Shown here in pieces: positions 28,233-36,666 of a DNA stretch of 53,925 nt (position 1 is the first letter of the stretch; each line of letters begins with the position of its first letter). The notes under the pieces were generated by a model. The model was not told the DNA's origin. It worked only from the letters and a program-made list of their open reading frames with translations, and searched no databases. This DNA comes from Mesorhizobium alhagi CCNWXJ12-2 (lineage in GTDB: Bacteria; Pseudomonadota; Alphaproteobacteria; Rhizobiales; Rhizobiaceae). The translations under genes were made by a program, and so were the position numbers. The stretch lies in the NCBI RefSeq assembly GCF_000236565.1, contig NZ_AHAM01000076.1, positions 1 to 53,925 on the forward strand. Reading direction: 5' to 3'.

Positions 28233-28946
28233 ATGACTCAGACGAAAGAGGCGACCGCCTCCGCCGATACGGCGGCGCGCGCCGCCGGCGAAAAGCGGGC
28301 AAAGAACCGCCGCGGTTCAAGCGCTGCAGGCGCGACGCGGGATCCAGAGCGCACACGCGCGGCGATCCTCGACGCGGCGGTTCACGAGTTCGCGACAGAA
28401 GGTTTTGGCGGCGCCCGTGTCGATGCAATCGCGGCGCGAGCGAAGATCAACAAAAGGATGCTCTATCACTATTTCGGCAACAAGGAGGACCTCTACCTCG
28501 CCGTGCTGGAGGAAACCTACCGGGGCATCCGCGTCGCGGAACGCAAGCTGCATTTGGAGGACCTGCCGCCGGACGAAGGTATGCGGCGGCTGGTGACCTT
28601 CACCTGGGAGTATTTCCTAAAACATCCGGAGTTCCTGTCACTGCTCAACACCGAAAACATGATGCGGGCGCGACACCTGAAGCGCTCCAACCGCATTCAG
28701 GAACTTCATTCTCCGCTGATAGGCCTGATCGATGAGCTGCTTGCGCGCGGCGCGCGCGAAGGCCTTTTCCGTTCCGGCGTCGACCCGGTCCAGCTCTATG
28801 TGACGATAGCTTCCATTGGCTTCTTCTATCTGTCGAACCGCTGGACGCTGTCGACCATCTTCGGCCGCGACCTCAACGCGAACGCCGCCCTCAAGGAGCG
28901 TGGCGCGCACATCGTCGAAGTCGTGCTCGGCTATCTGAAGCCCTGA
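28233..28946 (+). CDS. TetR/AcrR family transcriptional regulator
   Basis: A 237-residue repressor-type protein. After a ~40-residue basic, Ala-rich N-terminus, the helix-turn-helix spans about 45-92 (RAAILDAAVHEFATEGFGGARVDAIAARAKINKRMLYHYFGNKEDLY), and the C-terminal ligand domain follows the RutR-like pattern. It lies between the importer unit and the unit starting at 29092, and matching inverted repeats occur in front of both units and of itself. It probably senses an intermediate of the pathway and represses module A. Confidence 0.88.
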   Translation: MTQTKEATASADTAARAAGEKRAKNRRGSSAAGATRDPERTRAAILDAAVHEFATEGFGGARVDAIAARAKINKRMLYHYFGNKEDLYLAVLEETYRGIRVAERKLHLEDLPPDEGMRRLVTFTWEYFLKHPEFLSLLNTENMMRARHLKRSNRIQELHSPLIGLIDELLARGAREGLFRSGVDPVQLYVTIASIGFFYLSNRWTLSTIFGRDLNANAALKERGAHIVEVVLGYLKP

Positions 28947-28999
28947 CCGCAAACTGTTGCGAAGGCCCCTTGACCATGACGGATTTCCGAGTCAATCTT

Positions 29000-29015
29000 G
29001 TAACCGAATAGTTAC
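29000..29015 (+). promoter_or_regulatory. Operator 3, GTAAC-N6-GTTAC, upstream of second unit of module A
   Basis: A perfect inverted repeat GTAAC (29000-29004)/GTTAC (29011-29015), 77 bases before the ATG at 29092 and downstream of the TTGACC at 28970. It has the same half-sites and spacing as the site at 21601. Confidence 0.65.
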
Positions 29016-29091
29016 TTGAAGCCAGGATTGAACTGGCCGGTTTGATATCAGCAGGTGTCTCACGGACGCCTGGCGCGACGGAGGCGCGAAG

Positions 29092-30243
29092 ATGGCTGAG
29101 CGGCGCATCGGCATCATCATGCACGGCATTACCGGCCGCATGGGTCTCAACCAGCATCTGATCCGCTCGATCGTGGCGATCCGCGCGCAGGGCGGTGTGG
29201 TGCTGGCGAATGGCGACCGGCTGATGCCCGATCCGATCCTGGTCGGACGCGATGCTGGCAAGGTCGAGGCGATCGCCAGGGCGCACGGCATCGAGCGCTG
29301 GACGACCGACCTCCCCGACGCCCTCTCCAATCGCGCGGACGAGATATTCTTCGATGCGGCGACCACGCAGATGCGCGCCGAACTCATCGAACGCGCTATC
29401 GATGCGGGCAAGCACGTCTATTGCGAAAAGCCGGTTTCCGACACGCTGCACGTGGCCGTGGCGCTCGCCAGAAAGGCCAAGGCCGCCGGAATCAAGCACG
29501 GCGTCGTGCAGGACAAGCTGTTCCTGCCCGGCCTGAAGAAGCTCGCAATGCTGCGCCAATCCGGCTTCTTCGGCCGCATGCTCTCGGTGCGCGGCGAATT
29601 CGGCTACTGGGTGTTCGAAGGCGACTGGCAGCCGGCGCAGCGGCCGTCCTGGAACTACCGCAAGAAGGATGGGGGCGGCATCATACTCGATATGCTGTGC
29701 CACTGGCGCTACGTGCTCGACAACCTGTTTGGCGAGGTGAAATCCGTCTCATGCCTCGGCGCGACACACATTCCGACCCGTGTCGACGAACAGGGCCGCA
29801 AGTATGACGCCGACGCTGACGATGCGGCCTATGCGACTTTCGAACTCGATGGTGGCGTCATCGTCCAGATCAACTCGTCCTGGGCGACCAGGGTGCGCCG
29901 CGACGACCTCGTCACCTTCCATGTCGACGGCACCCACGGCTCGGCTGTCGCCGGGCTGACGAAATGCTGGACCCAGCACCGGGTCAACACGCCGAAGCCG
30001 GTGTGGAACCCCGACATCCCGCAGACCATCGACTTCTTCGGCACCTGGGAAGAGGTGCCGGACAACTGGCCGTCCGGCAACGGCTTCAAGGAACAGTGGG
30101 AACTGTTCCTGCGCCATGTCGCCGAGGACGGTCCCTGGAAATACGACCTCGTCGAGGGTGCCAAGGGCGTGCAACTCGCGGAACTTGGCCTGAAAAGCTG
30201 GCAGGAGCGGCGCTGGCTCGACGTCCCGGCGCTGGAGATCTGA
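29092..30243 (+). CDS. Gfo/Idh/MocA oxidoreductase
   Basis: A 383-residue protein. The N-terminus RIGIIMHGITGRMGLNQH is a GxxGxxG variant with a GITGRMG loop like that of DapB-type reductases; CEKPVSD gives the catalytic lysine. The substrate domain carries many Trp residues (WNYRKKDGGGIILDMLCHWRY). It opens the second transcription unit of module A, directly after operator 3, and its TGA shares a base with the next start. The divergence from the three other oxidoreductases of the module implies a separate step, not redundancy. Confidence 0.85.
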   Translation: MAERRIGIIMHGITGRMGLNQHLIRSIVAIRAQGGVVLANGDRLMPDPILVGRDAGKVEAIARAHGIERWTTDLPDALSNRADEIFFDAATTQMRAELIERAIDAGKHVYCEKPVSDTLHVAVALARKAKAAGIKHGVVQDKLFLPGLKKLAMLRQSGFFGRMLSVRGEFGYWVFEGDWQPAQRPSWNYRKKDGGGIILDMLCHWRYVLDNLFGEVKSVSCLGATHIPTRVDEQGRKYDADADDAAYATFELDGGVIVQINSSWATRVRRDDLVTFHVDGTHGSAVAGLTKCWTQHRVNTPKPVWNPDIPQTIDFFGTWEEVPDNWPSGNGFKEQWELFLRHVAEDGPWKYDLVEGAKGVQLAELGLKSWQERRWLDVPALEI

Positions 30244-31409
30244 TGACCGAAATCCGGCTGCCCACCGTCGACCGGAGGATCGAGCCCTACGCCATGATAG
30301 GCGAGCCGATCCGGATCGAGCGCCGCGACGCGGCTTCCTTCCCGCGCATCGCATTCGCCGCCGCCCATGTCGTCGCCGATCCCCTGGCCGACAACGATCC
30401 ATGGCTGACTCCGGCTATCGATTGGGAGAAAACGCTTCGCTTCCGCCACTATCTGTGGGATCTCGGCCTGGCAGTGGCGGAAGCCATGGACACCGCCCAG
30501 CGCGGCATGGGGCTCGGCTGGCCGGAAGCGCGCGAGCTTATCACCCGCTCAGTTGCCGAGGCCAGGGGCCGCCCGGGCGCGGTGGTAGCCTGCGGCGCCG
30601 GCACCGATCATCTCGCACCCGGCCGCGATGTCACGATCGACGATGTCATCCGAGCCTATGAGGAACAGATCGAGGCTGTGGAAACCGCCGGCGGGCGCAT
30701 CATTCTGATGGCGAGCCGGGCACTCGCAGCAGCGGCCAAGAGCCCCGACGACTACGCCCGTGTCTATAACCGCGTGCTCGCCCAAGTGAAGCAGCCGGTG
30801 ATCATCCACTGGCTCGGCGAGATGTTCGATCCCGCGCTCGAAGGCTACTGGGGCTCCGCTGACCACTGGGCGGCGATGGACACCTGCCTCGACATACTGG
30901 CGGCCCATGCATCAAAGATTGACGGCATCAAGATCTCGCTCCTGTCCAAGGAAAAGGAAATCGCCATGCGGCGGCGTTTGCCCAAGGGCGTGCGCATGTA
31001 CACCGGCGACGACTTCAACTACGCCGAACTGATCGTCGGCGACGGGGAAGGCCATTCCGACGCCTTGCTCGGCATTTTCGACGCCATCGCGCCCGCGGCT
31101 TCCGCCGGTCTTGCAGCGCTGGGGCGAGGTAGCGAAAATGAGTTCTTCGACATCCTTGAGCCGACCGTGCCGCTGTCCCGGCACATTTTCAAGGCGCCGA
31201 CGCGCTTCTACAAAACCGGCGTCGTCTTTCTCGCCTATCTCAACGGGCTGCAGGATCATTTCGTCATGATCGGCGGCCAGGAGAGCGCGCGTTCGCTGCT
31301 CCATCTCGCCGATCTCTTCCGTTTCGCCGATCGCGCGCGCGTGCTCCATGATCCGGAGCAGGCCGCCGCGCGAATGGCCAAAGTACTGGCGGTGCACGGC
31401 GTCGGATGA
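30243..31409 (+). CDS. DUF993 dihydrodipicolinate-synthase-like protein
   Basis: A 388-residue protein of the DUF993 family, a distant branch of the class I aldolase (DapA-like) TIM barrels. Visible blocks are VVACGAGTDHLAP, ILMASRALAAAAKSPDDYARVY, QPVIIHWLGEMFDPALEGYWGS and KIDGIKISLLSKEKE, the last providing the lysine expected for Schiff-base chemistry. It is coupled to the oxidoreductase before it (TGATG). The context suggests cleavage or condensation of a keto-acid-like intermediate from the oxidised sugar; no member's reaction is known to me. Confidence 0.8.
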   Translation: MTEIRLPTVDRRIEPYAMIGEPIRIERRDAASFPRIAFAAAHVVADPLADNDPWLTPAIDWEKTLRFRHYLWDLGLAVAEAMDTAQRGMGLGWPEARELITRSVAEARGRPGAVVACGAGTDHLAPGRDVTIDDVIRAYEEQIEAVETAGGRIILMASRALAAAAKSPDDYARVYNRVLAQVKQPVIIHWLGEMFDPALEGYWGSADHWAAMDTCLDILAAHASKIDGIKISLLSKEKEIAMRRRLPKGVRMYTGDDFNYAELIVGDGEGHSDALLGIFDAIAPAASAGLAALGRGSENEFFDILEPTVPLSRHIFKAPTRFYKTGVVFLAYLNGLQDHFVMIGGQESARSLLHLADLFRFADRARVLHDPEQAAARMAKVLAVHGVG

Positions 31410-31482
31410 CGCCGGAACAATGCCGGGCCGGTCCGGTCGGGCGTGCTCCCGTCCAGCCGGCGCAACAACAGGGAGGAAGACC

Positions 31483-32484
31483 ATGCTGAAGAAAACAGTG
31501 CTTGCCGCTGTCGTCGCGGCGTTTCCGTTTGCCGTCTCGGCCCAGGATTATCCGTGGAAGCCTGACCGCCCGATCACCGTCATCGTGCCTTGGGCGGCGG
31601 GTGGCTCAACCGACCAGGTGGTTCGCGTCACCGCAGGCGAGATCGAGAAGGCGCTCGGTCAGAAAGTTGTTGTTGTCAACACGCCCGGCGCCTCCGGCTC
31701 GATCGGCACCAAGGCCGTGATCGACGCTCCCAAGGATGGCTACACCTGGGGTTCCGGCGCCGCCAAGGATCTCGGCACCTATATCGTCAGCGGCCTTGCC
31801 GACACCAAGGTCGAGGACTGGAACCTTTATCTCAGCGTCATCAACGTGTCCGTGCTCAGCGTCAACCCGGACTCGCCGTACCAGACCGCGGCCGAACTGG
31901 TCGCCGCCATGAAGGAGAAGCCCGGCGCGGTCTCGGTCGCGACCGCCGGCATCAACTCGTCCGGCCACGCGGCGGTGGAAGCCCTCACCCAGGCGCTCGG
32001 CCTCACCTACAAACACGTCAGCTATGATGGCGGCGCGCCGGCGGTGAACGCGACGGTCGCAGGCGAGACCGAAGTGACCACGCAGCTTGCCGTCGAGCAG
32101 GCGGCTATGCTGCGCGCCAAGCGGCTGCGTCCGCTGGCGGTGCTGTCGGACAAGCCGCTCGAGCTGGAGGGCTTTGGCACGATCCCGCCGATCACCGAGG
32201 CGGTCGCCGGCTTCAGCCCGACGGACAATTATTTCGGCATCTTCGTGCCGAAGGGCGTGCCGGCCGAAGTCACGCAAACGCTCGACATGGTCTGGGAGAA
32301 CGTCGTCTCCAAGTCGGAGGCGATCAAGGCCTACGCGACCAAGAATGGCGCCATCTTCGCCGCGCCGCACGGCGAGAAGGCGATGGAAGCCGTCATGCCG
32401 GCGATCCGCGTTACCGCCTGGCAGCTCCACGCGGCCGGCAAGTCGAAGGTCGCGCCGGACACGGTGGGCATTCCGAAGCCTTGA
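31483..32484 (+). CDS. tctC: Tripartite tricarboxylate transporter binding protein (TctC/Bug)
   Basis: A 333-residue periplasmic receptor of the Bug family. The signal peptide is KKTVLAAVVAAFPFAVSAQ, and the mature N-terminus YPWKPDRPITVIVPWAAGGSTDQVVR with GASGSIGTKAV are family hallmarks. GGGAGGA precedes the ATG at 31483. Bug proteins bind carboxylates (citrate, aldonates, aromatic acids). Here it would deliver a carboxylate, possibly a sugar acid, to the TctBA permease encoded next. Confidence 0.92.
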   Translation: MLKKTVLAAVVAAFPFAVSAQDYPWKPDRPITVIVPWAAGGSTDQVVRVTAGEIEKALGQKVVVVNTPGASGSIGTKAVIDAPKDGYTWGSGAAKDLGTYIVSGLADTKVEDWNLYLSVINVSVLSVNPDSPYQTAAELVAAMKEKPGAVSVATAGINSSGHAAVEALTQALGLTYKHVSYDGGAPAVNATVAGETEVTTQLAVEQAAMLRAKRLRPLAVLSDKPLELEGFGTIPPITEAVAGFSPTDNYFGIFVPKGVPAEVTQTLDMVWENVVSKSEAIKAYATKNGAIFAAPHGEKAMEAVMPAIRVTAWQLHAAGKSKVAPDTVGIPKP

Positions 32485-32537
32485 TCGACGACTGACAGCG
32501 GGCCGCCGTCGTGACGGCCCGCCATTTCGGAGCACCA

Positions 32538-33044
32538 ATGGACGATCGCAAGCCTTCCGCCTTCGCCGATCTCGTCTCCGGCGCCTGCTGGGTCGCTCTC
32601 GCCGCCGCAATCATGATCGGCGCCTGGCGGATGGACCGCCTGGAGCATTTGCAGGCGAGCATTTATTCCGCGCCGGGCATCGTTCCCGGCTTGATAGGGG
32701 TCGCGCTCGCCTTTATGGGGCTGGTGCTGATGCTGCGCGCCTGGTGGGCAGGCGCGCTTGCCGGGGCCGGCCGGCCGGCTATTGTATGGGGCGCACAGGC
32801 GCGGCTTTTCACCGCCGTCACGCTTTGCCTCGCCTTCGCGATCGGCCTGGTCGGCCGAGGGCCGCCATTCTGGCTTGCGGCGGCGATTTTCATCGCGGTC
32901 ACCGTTTTCGCGTTCCAGTTCCCCGAGCGCCGTTCCGCCGGGACGCTAGCGCGCGGCGCGCTCATCGCCGTCGTCTATGGCCTCCTGGCCGGCTATGCCG
33001 TCCACTACGTCTTCCAGGAACTGTTCCTGGTCCGGCTGCCGTGA
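32538..33044 (+). CDS. tctB: TTT small membrane subunit (TctB)
   Basis: A 168-residue membrane protein with four predicted helices, the form of the poorly conserved small subunit of tripartite tricarboxylate transporters. It lies between tctC and tctA. The ATG at 32538 follows CGGAGCACCA. The stop at 33044 is next to or overlaps the tctA start. Confidence 0.88.
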   Translation: MDDRKPSAFADLVSGACWVALAAAIMIGAWRMDRLEHLQASIYSAPGIVPGLIGVALAFMGLVLMLRAWWAGALAGAGRPAIVWGAQARLFTAVTLCLAFAIGLVGRGPPFWLAAAIFIAVTVFAFQFPERRSAGTLARGALIAVVYGLLAGYAVHYVFQELFLVRLP

Positions 33045-33046
33045 GC

Positions 33047-34612
33047 ATGGGCATGTTCGACGGCCTTATCATGTTCGGCCATTCGATCGCGAGCTTTGCG
33101 ACGCCAACGACCATTCTTTACGCGCTCGTCGCCACGCTGGTCGGCCTCATCATTGGTGCGCTGCCCGGCCTAACCGCCACCATGGGCGTCGCGCTGATGA
33201 CGACCATGACGCTGACGCTGCAGCCCAACGACGCCATCCTGATCCTGATCTGCACCTATGTCGGCGCGATCTACGGCGGTAGCCGCAGCGCAATCCTGCT
33301 CAACATTCCCGGCACTCCCGCTTCCGCCGCCTCCTGTCTCGACGGTTATGCACTGGCCCGGCAGGGGCTCGCCGGTCGCGCCATGGGCATTGCCACTTCC
33401 GGCTCGGTGCTCGGCACCTGGATCGGCATGTTGTTCCTCGCGACGCTGACGCCGGTACTCGGCGAAGCGGCGCTGAAGTTTGGTGCTTATGAATTCTTCT
33501 GGCTTGCCGTATTCGGCGTGGTGATCTCCGGCAATTTGACCGGCAACGATCCGCTGAAGGGCTGGATAGCCGGCTTCCTTGGCCTGTTCATCGCCACGAT
33601 CGGCCAAGAAGGGCTCTACGCCCATGACCGCTTCACCTTCGGCTATCACGATCTCTCGGGCGGCGTGGCGCTGCTGCCGGCGCTGGTAGGCGCCTTCGGC
33701 TTCGCCGAGGTGCTGACGGTGATGCGCGACAAGCCGCGCGACGTGATCCTGAACAGCTTCGATGCCGTCATTCCCCGCATCCGCGACGTGCTGCAATATT
33801 GGCGCACCATCATCCGCTCGGGCGTGATCGGCACCGGCATCGGCATCATTCCCGGCGTCGGCGAGGACGTGGCGGCATGGAGCTCCTACGCCGCCGCCCG
33901 TCGCGCCAGCAAGGAAAAGGAACAATTCGGCAAGGGCTCGGTCGAGGGGCTGATGGCGGCCGAGACCGGCGACAATGCCTGCGTGCCGGGCTCGGTGATC
34001 CCGGTGCTGACGCTCGCCGTGCCCGGCTCCGCGCCCGCCGCCGTGTTGCTCGCCGCCATGCTGATCCACGGTGTCCAGCCGGGGCCGCTGATCATGGTCA
34101 ATTCGCCACAATTCGTCTTCGATGTGGTGGCGATGATGCTGATCGCAAGCATCGCCATCCTGATCTATGGGCTGACGCTGACGCGGCTTCTGGTGAAGAT
34201 CCTGCAGGTGCCGCAGACGCTGGTCATGCCGGTGATCTTCGTGCTCTGCGTCGTCGGCTCCTTCGCGCTCGCCTCGCGCGTCTTCGACATCTACGTCATG
34301 CTGTTCTTCGGCATCGTCGGCTTTCTCCTGCGCCGGCTGAACTATCCGATGGCGCCGCTGGTGCTCGGCATCGTGCTGGGCGACCTCCTGGACAAGAATT
34401 TGCGTCGGGGGCTCGTGCTTTCCGATGGCGACCTGACGCCTTTCTTCACCCGGCCGATCAGCGTCGTTCTGTTTCTGCTGATCGCCGCGACGATCCTGCT
34501 CAATATTCCTGTCTTCCACCGCACCGCTGTAGGCCTCTGGACCCACGCGAGCGCTTCCTTCCGCCGGGCGCAGCGCCCGGAACAACCGACATCGCGGAGG
34601 CCGCATGACTGA
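33047..34612 (+). CDS. tctA: TTT large permease subunit (TctA)
   Basis: A ~521-residue inner-membrane protein with 10-12 helices. The family signature GGSRSAILLNIPGTPASAASCLDGYALARQG lies at about 79-109, and a second conserved region GIIPGVGEDVAAW and GDNACVPGSVIPVLTLAVPGSAPAAVLLAAML lies mid-protein. The start may be the GTG at 33041 (overlapping the tctB stop), the ATG at 33047 or the ATG at 33053. It is the Na+/H+-coupled channel partner of TctC. The 3' end overlaps the next gene by 8 bases. Confidence 0.93.
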   Translation: MGMFDGLIMFGHSIASFATPTTILYALVATLVGLIIGALPGLTATMGVALMTTMTLTLQPNDAILILICTYVGAIYGGSRSAILLNIPGTPASAASCLDGYALARQGLAGRAMGIATSGSVLGTWIGMLFLATLTPVLGEAALKFGAYEFFWLAVFGVVISGNLTGNDPLKGWIAGFLGLFIATIGQEGLYAHDRFTFGYHDLSGGVALLPALVGAFGFAEVLTVMRDKPRDVILNSFDAVIPRIRDVLQYWRTIIRSGVIGTGIGIIPGVGEDVAAWSSYAAARRASKEKEQFGKGSVEGLMAAETGDNACVPGSVIPVLTLAVPGSAPAAVLLAAMLIHGVQPGPLIMVNSPQFVFDVVAMMLIASIAILIYGLTLTRLLVKILQVPQTLVMPVIFVLCVVGSFALASRVFDIYVMLFFGIVGFLLRRLNYPMAPLVLGIVLGDLLDKNLRRGLVLSDGDLTPFFTRPISVVLFLLIAATILLNIPVFHRTAVGLWTHASASFRRAQRPEQPTSRRPHD

Positions 34613-35444
34613 AATCGTCGAGGGACTGTCGCTCAATCTTGCGACGGTGCGCCAGCAATGGGGCTTCGTCGAGGCGGTGGAGGGCTGCCTGCGCCATGGC
34701 ATACGCGCCATCGCGCCCTGGCGCGATCAGGTTGCCGCCATCGGGCTGGATGAGGCGGCGCGCATCGTGCGGAAGGAGGGACTGCAGGTCACCGGTCTCT
34801 GCAGAGGCGGCTTTTTTCCAGCCCCCGATGCGGCAGGCCGACAGGCGGCGATCGACGACAGTTTTCACGCCGTCGATGAGGCCGCGGCGCTCAATGCCGA
34901 CTGCCTGGTGCTGGTCGTCGGTGGCCTGCCGGAAAGCTCACGCGACATCGTCGGCGCGCGGCAGATGGTTACGGACGGCATCGCCGCCCTCCTTCCCCAT
35001 GCCATTGCCGCCGGCGTGCCGCTCGCGATCGAGCCGCTGCATCCCATGTACGCCGCCGACCGGGCCTGCGTGAACACGCTGCGCCAGGCGCTAGACATCT
35101 GCGACGCGCTCGACCCGGAAAAGTCCGGCGCGCTCGGCGTCGCCATGGATGTCTATCACTGCTGGTGGGATCCCGAGTTGGAGGCGCAGATCCTGCGCGC
35201 CGGCCCTAAGCGCCTGTTGGCCCACCACATCTGCGATTGGCTTGTGCCGACCCGCGATATGCTCACCGATCGCGGCATGATGGGTGACGGCGTCATCGAC
35301 CTGCCGGCGATCCGCCGCATGGTCGAAGCCGGCGGCTTTTCGGGCCCCCAGGAAGTCGAAATCTTTTCGGCCGAAAACTGGTGGAAGAAACCCGGCGACG
35401 AAGTTCTGGCAACCTGCGTCGAGCGGTTCCGCGCGGTTTGCTGA
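34605..35444 (+). CDS. Sugar phosphate isomerase/epimerase-type TIM barrel
   Basis: A 279-residue AP-endonuclease-2-like TIM barrel. Likely metal ligands include the Glu in LAIEPLHPMY, the Asp/His in VAMDVYHCWWDPELE, the His in AHHICDW and the Glu in QEVEIFSAENWW. Such proteins isomerise, epimerise or dehydrate keto-sugars and inosose. It overlaps tctA by 8 bases and is the last gene of the module A unit. A LacI gene converges on it 30 bases downstream. Confidence 0.85.
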   Translation: MTEIVEGLSLNLATVRQQWGFVEAVEGCLRHGIRAIAPWRDQVAAIGLDEAARIVRKEGLQVTGLCRGGFFPAPDAAGRQAAIDDSFHAVDEAAALNADCLVLVVGGLPESSRDIVGARQMVTDGIAALLPHAIAAGVPLAIEPLHPMYAADRACVNTLRQALDICDALDPEKSGALGVAMDVYHCWWDPELEAQILRAGPKRLLAHHICDWLVPTRDMLTDRGMMGDGVIDLPAIRRMVEAGGFSGPQEVEIFSAENWWKKPGDEVLATCVERFRAVC

Positions 35445-35474
35445 ACGCCTGCGCTAGGATCAGTACGGCTGCTG

Positions 35475-36506
35475 CTAGTTCGGTGAAAAGGCGTCGCTCT
35501 CACCGGGAACGAAATCCAGGGGCCAGAGCCGTCGCGAAGCGCCTTGGGGGTACGATTCAGCATAAAGCGGCATGGTGGCCAGCAGGGTTTCGGCCAGCGA
35601 GATGCCCAGATCGCGCAGATTGAGACTGAAGGACGTAAGCGACGGCGACAGAAAGCGAGCGTGCGGACTGTGGCGTCCGATGACGGCAATATCCCGTCCG
35701 GGTTTCACTCCGGCTTCCTCCAGCCCACGATAGAGACCGATGGCAATCGTCTCGTTCACGAGCACGACGGCAGTCGGCCGTTCCTTGCAAGCGAGGATCG
35801 CGCGAGCGATCTGGTAGCCGCCAGCCTCGCTCGGCATCGAACGGAAGATCAGGTCCTCCTCGAGCGCGAGGTTGTAGTTTGCCAACGCCTGCCGGCACCG
35901 ATCGACGAAAACATAGCCAAGATTCGTGTCGTCGTGGGGACGAGTCACCGCGATCCGCCGATGGCCCTTGGCCACGAGGCGGTCGATCGAGGCCTGGGCC
36001 ATGCCCTCGAAACCGAGATCGATCCAAGGCTGGCCGACATCGGTCAGGCTGCGGCCGAGGGAGATGAACGGGATCTTGCGCTTCGCCAGGAAGTCGAAGC
36101 GATGGTCTATCCGCCTGGTCGAGGACAGGATGAGGCCGTCGGCGAAACCGCGCGCCACGATACGTCTGAGATAGTCGTACGGATCTTCCTGCGATGAGCA
36201 GAGCAGGGCGACCAGATCAAGCTTGTGGCGCGCAAAAACCGTCTGCACGCCGTCGAAAACGCTCATGAAGAACGTGTCGCCATGCCCGGTGATCTCGCTG
36301 CCCGTCTGCATCATGAAGCCGATCACGCCGGTTGCCCCCTTGCGCAGGGCGCGTCCCGACTGGTTCGGGACGTATCCAAGCTCCTCCGCCGCCTCCAGCA
36401 CCCGCTTGCGCGTCTCGGCATTGACGTCCGGCTTGCCGTTCAGGGCCCGCGACACGGTCCCGATCGACACATTCAGATGTTTGGCAAGCAGGTGGATACC
36501 TTTCAT
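35475..36506 (-). CDS. LacI family transcriptional regulator
   Basis: A 343-residue repressor. The N-terminal helix-turn-helix is at about 4-23 (HLLAKHLNVSIGTVSRALNG) with the hinge helix near 50-58 (SGRALRKG), and a periplasmic-binding-protein-like sensor domain fills 62-343. It is divergent from the module B operon, and the shared 160-base region carries a perfect 14-base palindrome of LacI type next to a promoter, so it very likely represses module B and possibly itself. Confidence 0.92.
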   Translation of the reverse strand: MKGIHLLAKHLNVSIGTVSRALNGKPDVNAETRKRVLEAAEELGYVPNQSGRALRKGATGVIGFMMQTGSEITGHGDTFFMSVFDGVQTVFARHKLDLVALLCSSQEDPYDYLRRIVARGFADGLILSSTRRIDHRFDFLAKRKIPFISLGRSLTDVGQPWIDLGFEGMAQASIDRLVAKGHRRIAVTRPHDDTNLGYVFVDRCRQALANYNLALEEDLIFRSMPSEAGGYQIARAILACKERPTAVVLVNETIAIGLYRGLEEAGVKPGRDIAVIGRHSPHARFLSPSLTSFSLNLRDLGISLAETLLATMPLYAESYPQGASRRLWPLDFVPGESDAFSPN

Positions 36507-36554
36507 GTCCCGAGATCTTTCTCCCGTTGTTCCCGATTCAAGCGATTCACCCCA

Positions 36555-36584
36555 TTGACACAGTTATCAGCGTCAAACTACTAT
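36555..36584 (+). promoter_or_regulatory. Promoter of module B
   Basis: TTGACA (36555-36560), a perfect minus-35, is followed after 18 bases by TACTAT (36579-36584), a 4-of-6 minus-10. The LacI-type palindrome starts at the next base, so operator occupancy would cover the transcription start. Confidence 0.65.
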
Positions 36585-36598
36585 CGTAAACGTTTACG
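36585..36598 (+). promoter_or_regulatory. LacI-type operator palindrome
   Basis: CGTAAACGTTTACG is a perfect 14-base palindrome with the central CG step typical of LacI/GalR operators. It lies 69 bases upstream of the first module B gene and 79 bases from the LacI start on the other strand. Confidence 0.8.
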
Positions 36599-36666
36599 GA
36601 AGCCAAATCGGCTGTTCGTAATCGTTTCCGGCAGCGATCTGATCGATGCCGTCAGGGAGGAGCATC

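Noticed and set aside
32087-33046. Upstream extension of TctA to an 841-residue frame
   Set aside because: It covers tctC and tctB in another frame and has shadow composition (Arg/Ser-rich).
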